Of a DNA stretch of 5,027 nucleotides, positions 1 through 5,027 are shown in pieces; within the stretch, counting starts at the first letter, position 1, and every line of letters starts with the position of its first letter. Made by a program: the position numbers and the translations under genes. Origin of the DNA: Deltaproteobacteria bacterium. GTDB taxonomy: Bacteria; Desulfobacterota_D; UBA1144; Nemesobacterales; N074bin48. A model generated the notes under the pieces. The model did not search any database. It was given only the letters and a program-made list of their open reading frames with translations, and had not been told where the DNA came from. The stretch is taken from assembly GCA_004356685.1 (NCBI GenBank), contig SMWS01000113.1, positions 1 to 5,027 of the forward strand, in the 5' to 3' direction.

Positions 1-741
1 GCTTTAAAATGGCTTAAAATAGAAGATGTTTGGGGTGTTGGCAGACAGCATTCTAAACGCTTAAATAATATAGGTGTTGTTAATGCATATCAGTTTACAA
101 AACTCTCAGATTACTGGGTGAGAAAGTATATGTCTGTAGTTGGTTTAAGACTAAAACATGATTTACAAGGGATACCTACTTTAGATTTGGATACTCCAGC
201 CAATAAAAAAATGATTGCTACTACGAGGTCATTTGAAAGGATGCACAATAAGTTTGAAGATGTAAGTGAGAGAGTTGGAACCTTTGCCATTTCTTGTGCT
301 GAAAAATTAAGAAGACAAAAAAGTCATTGTAATGCTATATTGGTATTTCTGCATACTAATGGACATAGAAAGGATTTAGCACAATACGGAAGAAACATTG
401 TTATAAAAACAGATTACCCAACCAACTCATCTTTTGATTTAAACAAGTATGCACAATTAGGATTAAAAGCTATATTTAAAAAAGGATATCATTACAAAAA
501 AGCAGGCGTTATAGTTATGGGCTTAACACCAGAGGGACAAAGCCAACTAACCTTATTTAAAAAGCCAAATCCAAAGCATATACCAATAATGAAAATTGTT
601 GATAGGATGAATAAGGCTTATGGCAATAACAAGATTAAGTTTGGCTCACAATCTTTAGGCAGACAATGGAAAATGAAACAAGAAAAACTATCTCCAAGAT
701 ATTCTACAAATCTAAATGAGATAATTACTATTAATGTATAA
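1..741 (+). CDS. umuC: UmuC, DNA polymerase V catalytic subunit (3' part; left end outside window)
   Basis: Y-family translesion polymerase, which with processed UmuD copies past DNA lesions during the SOS response. The frame is open from base 1 to TAA at 739-741, giving 246 residues. Full-length UmuC is about 420, so the palm with its catalytic acidic residues lies off the left edge. Seen here, numbering from the window edge: a helix-hairpin-helix segment with DVWGVGRQHSKRL (about 6-32); WVRKYMSVVGLRL (about 39-51); the little-finger domain, opening with the family-like ATTRSFER; a beta-clamp-binding pentapeptide QLTLF (182-186), close to QLNLF of E. coli UmuC; and a C-terminal DUF4113-type tail (about 190-245). 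The in-frame ATG at 130 and GTG at 118 are internal, because the homology continues upstream of them. The SRAP gene follows after 38 bases. umuD would be expected upstream, outside the window. Confidence 0.95.
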   Translation, partial: ALKWLKIEDVWGVGRQHSKRLNNIGVVNAYQFTKLSDYWVRKYMSVVGLRLKHDLQGIPTLDLDTPANKKMIATTRSFERMHNKFEDVSERVGTFAISCAEKLRRQKSHCNAILVFLHTNGHRKDLAQYGRNIVIKTDYPTNSSFDLNKYAQLGLKAIFKKGYHYKKAGVIVMGLTPEGQSQLTLFKKPNPKHIPIMKIVDRMNKAYGNNKIKFGSQSLGRQWKMKQEKLSPRYSTNLNEIITINV

Positions 742-779
742 CTGCATTTTTATTAACTTTAAGGCTCTAAATTAATAAT

Positions 780-1517
780 ATGTGCTTTCACACAAGTCAA
801 ACCAAAAAAGTAGTAGAATTAGAACACAGATTTAATGTAAATCTTTATGATGATGAGTTAAGAGATGACTTTGATATACCATCTTATCATTTAAATGGTT
901 TTGATCACCCAAAAATGCTTGTAATACCACAGGAAGAACCATCAATATTAACTATAGGTAGATGGGGAATAGCACCAAGTAAAACACTACCAGAGAATTT
1001 AAGTAATTACTATAAAGATGCGGTTAGATATGGAGGAGGACTAAATGCTCAATCTGAAAAACTTTTTAATCATTTTATTTACAAACATTCTGCCCTAACC
1101 AGAAGATGTATCATTCCTGTAACTGGATTTTATGAGCCACACGAATACAAGTCTAAAAAATATCCTTATTACATTCACAGAACAGATAATGAAGCTTTAG
1201 CACTTGCAGGACTATACACACACATTGGTGAATATGTTACATTTACTATTCTTACTAAAGATGCATCTCCTATGTTTGCAGAAATACATAACAAAAGAAA
1301 AAGACAACCTATTATACTAAAACAAGAGTTTGAGAAGGAATGGTTAAGAGATGATTTAAATGAAAACGGTATAAAAGAATTAATCAACTTACAATTTAAT
1401 GATGAAGAATTAGAAGCTTACACAGTAAGCAGAGATTTATTTAGTCCTAAAATTATTAGTGACATAAAATCTATTACAAATAATATCAAATATCCTGAAT
1501 TAGCAACACTATTTTAA
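780..1517 (+). CDS. SRAP (HMCES/YedK family) abasic-site DNA-protein crosslink protein
   Basis: SRAP proteins sense abasic sites in single-stranded DNA. After removal of Met1, the exposed Cys2 forms a thiazolidine crosslink with the ring-opened sugar and shields the lesion. This 245-residue protein has the expected set: Cys2 immediately after Met1 (which fixes the start at 780), WGIAP at 62-66, Asn89 in NAQSE, Glu119 in GFYEP and His170 in EIH. These correspond to the Cys2, Asn75, Glu105 and His160 active-site residues of E. coli YedK. The length is near the family norm (about 220-240). Departures are Gln91 where YedK has the Arg of NAR, and IHNKRKRQP in place of the shorter IHDRMP-type loop. 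It lies 38 bases after umuC on the same strand and is probably co-transcribed or co-regulated with it, in line with the known linkage of bacterial SRAP genes to SOS genes. The enzymatic assignment is by family, not by direct evidence. Confidence 0.95.
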   Translation: MCFHTSQTKKVVELEHRFNVNLYDDELRDDFDIPSYHLNGFDHPKMLVIPQEEPSILTIGRWGIAPSKTLPENLSNYYKDAVRYGGGLNAQSEKLFNHFIYKHSALTRRCIIPVTGFYEPHEYKSKKYPYYIHRTDNEALALAGLYTHIGEYVTFTILTKDASPMFAEIHNKRKRQPIILKQEFEKEWLRDDLNENGIKELINLQFNDEELEAYTVSRDLFSPKIISDIKSITNNIKYPELATLF

Positions 1518-1569
1518 TGATATATAGAAAATTAAAAATGAAAATAATCTTACTTCTGAAAGTAAATTA

Positions 1570-1911
1570 GTGCGCTATACCTCACGTAACTATCTTAAAG
1601 AAATCGATGATCACTTATTTTTGGAGGCCAAAAAGAGCCCGACTGATATGGTTGTTGATAGATATCATGGTTATTGGGAGGTGTTTCTATCTTCAGAGGT
1701 TGGGCAAGGCATTTCGTTTATTACAGAAAAGGAAGAAGAATACGAGAGATCAGATCGTGTTTGTGTAGTGTTGAATTTAAAGGATGTTCTCGATCAAGGT
1801 GGGTTAGTTTATACAGTAACATCTTTACCTGCTTATATAAAAGCCTTTTTTTGTACTTTACCTGAAGGAAAAGTAAAAGTGGAAATATCACTCAATAATG
1901 AAAAGACTTAA
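1570..1911 (+). CDS. Small hypothetical protein, uncertain 5' end (possibly frameshifted)
   Basis: I do not recognise this protein. From the GTG at 1570 it gives 113 residues with no signal peptide, no membrane helix and no cysteine motif (single cysteines only). The sequence is mixed and acidic-rich, with a KEEEYE stretch, an RVCVVLNLKDVL segment likely to form strand and helix, and a KVKVEISLN C-terminus, so it is probably a small soluble alpha/beta protein. The frame stays open upstream to TAG at 1525-1527, but has no ATG or GTG before 1570. The neat ATG at 1538 is one base out of frame (see the frameshift finding). The next in-frame ATG is at 1648 and would lose 26 residues. By eye it is visibly richer in G and C than the SRAP gene before it, which may mean separate ancestry. 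It sits just after the SRAP gene on the same strand. It could be a decayed gene, a GTG-start gene, or a small accessory protein; no function is assigned. Confidence 0.5.
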   Translation: MRYTSRNYLKEIDDHLFLEAKKSPTDMVVDRYHGYWEVFLSSEVGQGISFITEKEEEYERSDRVCVVLNLKDVLDQGGLVYTVTSLPAYIKAFFCTLPEGKVKVEISLNNEKT

Positions 1912-2017
1912 TTTTTCAATCGATGCTCAAACCTTTATACATCCATACTACTCCACATTACTATACAACATATGGGTACATGTGGGACCACTTTATATTA
2001 TAAAAGTCTTATTTACC

Positions 2018-2485
2018 TTAATTTCTTTTAATCAAGTATTTACTTAAGGAGATAAGTAAAATAACTCCAGGAATAATTAATGTTTGCCAACCATATTCGC
2101 CAGCCTCTCTAACAATAATTCCAAGAACAAACACAACTAATGTTGTAAGTACTGTATCCCAAAGAATTAATTTGAGCTGAGTGAAGTTTTCTACTTTTAA
2201 CCAATCTGGTGTTATAGAATCCATAAGAGTCATTATTCTTGAAGGCTTTGGAATAAAAAGTTGAGCAAAACCTATAGAAAAAATCAGAAAAAGAAATGCA
2301 AGCAGAAAGAGATCTAAAGCTTGAAAAAGCAGTATACCTGGCCTTGCTTCTGTGCCCATTTGCCCATTTAAAACACCGTAAATCCCTAAAAATGACTCAT
2401 AAACACCCATGCCTATAAAAGTGATTGAAATTAAGAATGAACTGAGAATAGGCACAATGATAATTAATTTAAAAAATGTTTTCAT
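2018..2485 (-). CDS. YqhA/UPF0114 family inner-membrane protein
   Basis: A 155-residue integral membrane protein of the UPF0114 (E. coli YqhA) family, whose function is not established. Four hydrophobic segments are visible at about 5-29, 50-77, 105-125 and 133-151. The most family-like parts are the second helix, beginning ALDLFLLAFLFLIFSIGF with its intramembrane Asp58, and the segment DWLKVENFTQLKLILWDTVL (94-113) leading into helix three, which parallels [20 protein letters not shown] of YqhA. The length is close to the about 165 residues of YqhA. The ATG start at 2485 is placed directly before the basic, hydrophobic N-terminus MKTFFKLIIIV. It begins 17 bases after the stop of the DUF481 gene on the same strand, so it is very probably the second gene of that operon. 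No promoter of its own was seen. Confidence 0.85.
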   Translation of the reverse strand: MKTFFKLIIIVPILSSFLISITFIGMGVYESFLGIYGVLNGQMGTEARPGILLFQALDLFLLAFLFLIFSIGFAQLFIPKPSRIMTLMDSITPDWLKVENFTQLKLILWDTVLTTLVVFVLGIIVREAGEYGWQTLIIPGVILLISLSKYLIKRN

Positions 2486-2502
2486 TTGTATTTTGTTTTA
2501 TG

Positions 2503-3525
2503 TTAATCAAATTTCCATCCAAAGCCTGTGGTAAAAATATAATCAAAATCATTTCCTTCAATGGCAGGTTGGTTATCAAAATTTAAAGCGAACCCAAGTT
2601 TAATATAAAAATCCAGAAGCAGATCATATTTAAGGGTTAAGTCAAAGTCGGTTCGAAATCTTCCATTTTCAGACAAACTGGGATATAATTTTATGCCAGT
2701 GTTAAGATCAATATCTTTATAATCAAACATATTAAATTCAGAAAAAATAAATATTTCTGATGAGGTTTTATCAAGCGAAGCGTCTACATAGTTTTCAATG
2801 TTATATGCATAGCCAAGGCTTAGCCCAAGATAAAGCGTATTTGTACTTATTAAAAATTTTCCCGCACCTATACTTGGACTAATTCTACTATCAAGTGCCT
2901 GTTCAGTATTTGCGAGAAATGAAACTTCACCCAACAAATACCATTTTCGAGGTAAAATACGGATGAGGGACAAACTAACATCTGTTCGCTTCGTATTTTC
3001 AACATCATCTTGCGATGAGTCGAGTACATTAATAGATCCTGCCGATCGCCAAAATTCATCGGCATATTTTAAATCACCATCAATGGTAAACTGAGTGTTA
3101 TTATTTGCTTTTGTTAAATTAAAACCAAGTTCTATTGAACCTGTAAAACGACTCCAAAATTTATCATCAACTTCTGTTAAAGCAATAATTTCGTGCAATT
3201 TATAGTACTCCATAATTCCGTCATCTAAAGTAATTTCCACTATCCCTTTAGCATTGGTTCTTATATTTCCAAAACGACGCCTTCCATTCGTTAGGGTGAT
3301 AAGGCATTTACGTTCAATAATAAGGCCTTTCACCTTATTGAATTCTACTCTAAAATCCTTGTCACTATAATCGGTTTCTATAATTAAAATCCCTTGAGAG
3401 AACGATTTTACTTCTCCAACTAAAAAAGCATTGTTTTTTAGCTGAATAGTATCATTTTGAGCTCCAACAAATTGGCTAATCAATAAAACAAAAAGAGCTA
3501 AATTTTTATTTATTTCAGTGAGCAT
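2503..3525 (-). CDS. DUF481-type outer-membrane barrel protein with N-terminal SH3-like repeats
   Basis: A secreted protein of 340 residues. Residues 1-22 form a signal peptide (LALFVLLISQFVGA, cleavage likely before Q23). Residues about 25-70 and 75-117 look like two copies of a small beta module: each has a polar strand, an N-G or N-x-x-F/G turn, a GEVK/GNIR strand, an aliphatic I-I-E/I-T-L strand, then an F-x-K-V/Y-x-L-H-E strand ending in an aliphatic pair. From about 122 to the end, alternating strands (SIELGFNLT, WYLLGEVSFL, LYLGLSLGYAYN, FYIKLGFALNF) end in YIFTTGFGWKFD. That ending fits a transmembrane barrel closing strand and the DUF481 (YdiY-like) fold. The role of DUF481 proteins is not established, although an outer-membrane location is expected. 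It is the first gene of a probable operon with the YqhA-family gene. The start at 3525 gives the signal peptide a proper short polar N-region. Confidence 0.82.
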   Translation of the reverse strand: MLTEINKNLALFVLLISQFVGAQNDTIQLKNNAFLVGEVKSFSQGILIIETDYSDKDFRVEFNKVKGLIIERKCLITLTNGRRRFGNIRTNAKGIVEITLDDGIMEYYKLHEIIALTEVDDKFWSRFTGSIELGFNLTKANNNTQFTIDGDLKYADEFWRSAGSINVLDSSQDDVENTKRTDVSLSLIRILPRKWYLLGEVSFLANTEQALDSRISPSIGAGKFLISTNTLYLGLSLGYAYNIENYVDASLDKTSSEIFIFSEFNMFDYKDIDLNTGIKLYPSLSENGRFRTDFDLTLKYDLLLDFYIKLGFALNFDNQPAIEGNDFDYIFTTGFGWKFD

Positions 3526-3563
3526 TTTTAAGTAAATATATTCAGTATTGATATTGACAGATT

Positions 3564-3571
3564 CAAATATA
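3564..3571 (-). promoter_or_regulatory. Candidate -7 box (TATATTTG) for the DUF481-yqhA unit
   Basis: Read on the minus strand, these bases are TATATTTG, an exact match to the Bacteroidota -7 consensus TAnnTTTG. The box lies 38 bases upstream of the DUF481 start codon, a normal distance. No TTG is present 17-23 bases further upstream, only an A/T-rich stretch, so the -33 element is missing or degenerate. In DNA this AT-rich a single box can occur by chance. Confidence 0.4.
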
Positions 3572-3659
3572 TGTTTTTTAATTTTAATTTTTAAATTTAA
3601 TTACAATGCGGATAATAATTGACAACTTTATTAACCCACAAAAATCTCTTACCAAACTA

Positions 3660-3690
3660 TTGACGATTTAGAATGTTTTCTTTATGTTTG
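3660..3690 (+). promoter_or_regulatory. Bacteroidota-type promoter for the multiheme cytochrome gene
   Basis: TTG at 3660-3662 is followed after 20 bases by TATGTTTG at 3683-3690. This matches the flavobacterial pattern TTG-N(17-23)-TAnnTTTG. The -7 box ends 20 bases before the ATG at 3711, so transcription would start about 15 bases upstream of the gene. It is the only place in the window where I found both elements with correct spacing in front of a gene. Confidence 0.6.
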
Positions 3691-3710
3691 TTTAATAACA
3701 AAACTGATTA

Positions 3711-5027
3711 ATGAATAGCTTTAAAAGAATTATAAATGGTTTCATTTTGTGTGCCATATTAAATGGCTGTAAGAATGAAGGATATGAAAAATCTTATGTT
3801 GATAAAGAGCTATTTGGAGTATCAGGATTTGTTGGGTCAAGTGCATGCATAAGCTGCCATAAAGAGCCATTCGATAACTGGCAAGGATCTCATCATGATT
3901 TAGCAATGCAAATTGCAAATGAATCTACTGTATTAGGTGATTTTAATAATGTTAAAACAAAAATTGATGGTGTAGAATATTTCTTTTTTAAAGAAAACAA
4001 AGAGTTTTATGTAAGAATAAAAGAAATTGATTCTTCTGAAAACAACTACAAAATAGCATATACTTTTGGTGTAACACCATTACAACAATACCTAATCGAT
4101 TTTGATAAAGGGAAAAAGCAAGTTTTAAGGGTCACTTGGGACGTTATTAATAAGAAATGGTATCACCAATATAAAGGCCAAACTATAGAACCCCATGATT
4201 GGTTGCACTGGACAAGAGGAGCACAAAACTGGAATACGATGTGTGCCGAATGTCATTCCACAAATTTAAAAAAGAACTATTTAGTAGATCAAGACGCATA
4301 TAATACTACTTATAGTGAAATAAATGTTGCCTGTGAAAGTTGTCATGGTCCAGCAAGTAATCATATTAATTGGGCGACCAAAGACCTTTCAGGAAATAAC
4401 CTATACATCTTAAAAGGAGCGAATCAAAAAGATCAATTAAATCTTTGTGCCTCTTGCCATGCTCGACGTGTAAAACTAACAGAAAACCTAACTCCTGGAA
4501 TTAGTTTTGAAGAGCAGTATCTAATTCAAAATATAACAAATAATTTTTATCATGGAGACGGACAGATTGATGAAGAAGATTATGTGTATGGTTCTTTTTT
4601 ACAAAGTAAAATGTATGTTGAAGGTGTTAGATGTACCGATTGCCATAACCCACATACCTTAAAATTGAAATTCGAAGGCAATATGCTATGCACACAATGC
4701 CATGTTCCAACGGATTACGATACTAAAGCTCATTACTTTCATCAAGATAATACAGAAGCTAGTTTATGTATTAATTGCCACATGACAGGTAAAAATTATA
4801 TGGGAAATGATTTTAGACGTGATCATAGTTTTAGAATGCCAAGACCTGATCAATCTGAAAAATATGATACACCTAACGCATGTATAGGATGCCACACAGA
4901 TAAAACTAATAAATGGGCAGCAAATTGGGTTAAAAAATGGTATGGAGATGAAAGACCAAAACATTTTTCGGATGCTTTATTATCGAGTAATCAAAATAGC
5001 GTGAGTGCAACAGAGCGTCTTCAACTA
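3711..5027 (+). CDS. Multiheme c-type cytochrome, probable lipoprotein (3' end outside window)
   Basis: A periplasmic or membrane-anchored electron carrier. The frame is open from ATG 3711 to the right edge (439 codons, no stop). Residues 1-20 form a lipoprotein signal: MNSFKRIING, a hydrophobic core, then the lipobox LNGC with Cys20 as the lipidation site. Eight heme c attachment motifs follow: CISCH (46-50), CAECH (178-182), CESCH (208-212), CASCH (246-250), CTDCH (308-312), CTQCH (327-331), CINCH (353-357) and CIGCH (391-395). The 127-residue stretch between the first two motifs is heme-free and strand-rich (about 80-170). The NWNTMCAECHSTNLKKNY segment and the tail after the last heme (WAANWVKKWYGDERP) resemble the cytochrome c554-like multiheme proteins that carry TPR or HEAT repeats at the C-terminus, so such repeats may follow outside the window. 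The redox partner and substrate cannot be told from this. It is transcribed away from the DUF481 operon, from its own promoter. Confidence 0.93.
   Translation, partial: MNSFKRIINGFILCAILNGCKNEGYEKSYVDKELFGVSGFVGSSACISCHKEPFDNWQGSHHDLAMQIANESTVLGDFNNVKTKIDGVEYFFFKENKEFYVRIKEIDSSENNYKIAYTFGVTPLQQYLIDFDKGKKQVLRVTWDVINKKWYHQYKGQTIEPHDWLHWTRGAQNWNTMCAECHSTNLKKNYLVDQDAYNTTYSEINVACESCHGPASNHINWATKDLSGNNLYILKGANQKDQLNLCASCHARRVKLTENLTPGISFEEQYLIQNITNNFYHGDGQIDEEDYVYGSFLQSKMYVEGVRCTDCHNPHTLKLKFEGNMLCTQCHVPTDYDTKAHYFHQDNTEASLCINCHMTGKNYMGNDFRRDHSFRMPRPDQSEKYDTPNACIGCHTDKTNKWAANWVKKWYGDERPKHFSDALLSSNQNSVSATERLQL

Noticed and set aside
732..761. Promoter before the SRAP gene (TAACTTTA at 754-761).
   Set aside because: The -7-like octamer lacks the final G and has no convincing TTG at the right distance. 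Read-through from umuC is as likely.
1175..1387. Minus-strand open frame of 70 codons inside the SRAP gene.
   Set aside because: It overlaps a well-supported conserved gene on the other strand and has no recognisable product.
1538..1570. Ten-codon reading frame MKIILLLKVN from the ATG at 1538 as a leader peptide or microprotein.
   Set aside because: Too short to support on its own. It is better explained as the displaced start of the following gene.
1990..2007. Short AT-rich inverted repeat (ACTTT...AAAGT) between the convergent genes as a terminator.
   Set aside because: Only five pairs, with no GC-rich stem. A weak hairpin of this sort is expected by chance in such AT-rich sequence, so no terminator is called in 1912-2017.
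3554..3559. TTGACA, resembling a sigma70 -35 box on the + strand (also present at 3619-3624).
   Set aside because: No TATAAT-like partner at 16-18 bases was seen, and Bacteroidota use the TTG/TAnnTTTG pattern instead.
4764..4964. Minus-strand open frame of 66 codons, rich in Cys and Ile.
   Set aside because: It is the antisense shadow of the cytochrome heme motifs and has no independent coding signal.

Overview
This window looks like chromosomal DNA of a member of the Bacteroidota, most likely a flavobacterium. It is strongly AT-rich, it carries an exact TAnnTTTG promoter box with a TTG upstream at a fitting distance, and its proteins are of types common in that group (UmuC with a DUF4113 tail, a signal-peptide-bearing outer-membrane DUF481 protein, a lipoprotein-type multiheme cytochrome). 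No rRNA, tRNA, CRISPR array, insertion sequence or long repeat was seen.

Positions 1-1517 (+ strand) form a DNA-damage module. The 3' half of umuC (translesion DNA polymerase V catalytic subunit, cut by the left edge) is followed after 38 bases by a complete SRAP/HMCES-type protein, which crosslinks to abasic sites in single-stranded DNA. Translesion synthesis and abasic-site shielding are complementary answers to the same lesions. Twenty bases further on is a small unrecognised reading frame (about 1570-1911). It is richer in G and C than its neighbours, and its 5' end looks as if one base of an A run had been lost.

Positions 2018-3525 (- strand) form a two-gene envelope unit: a DUF481 outer-membrane barrel protein with two SH3-like repeats in front of the barrel, then 17 bases downstream a YqhA/UPF0114 four-helix inner-membrane protein. 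This unit converges on the + strand genes across 1912-2017, where I found no convincing terminator. It diverges from the last gene across 3526-3710.

Positions 3711-5027 (+ strand) hold the first 439 codons of a large multiheme c-type cytochrome, cut by the right edge. It has a lipobox at Cys20 and eight CXXCH heme-binding motifs. It is preceded by the best promoter in the window (3660-3690).

The three blocks have no evident shared pathway. I do not see a convincing undescribed system. The items most worth a second look are the umuC-SRAP pair, the damaged-looking small gene beside it, and the octaheme lipoprotein cytochrome.
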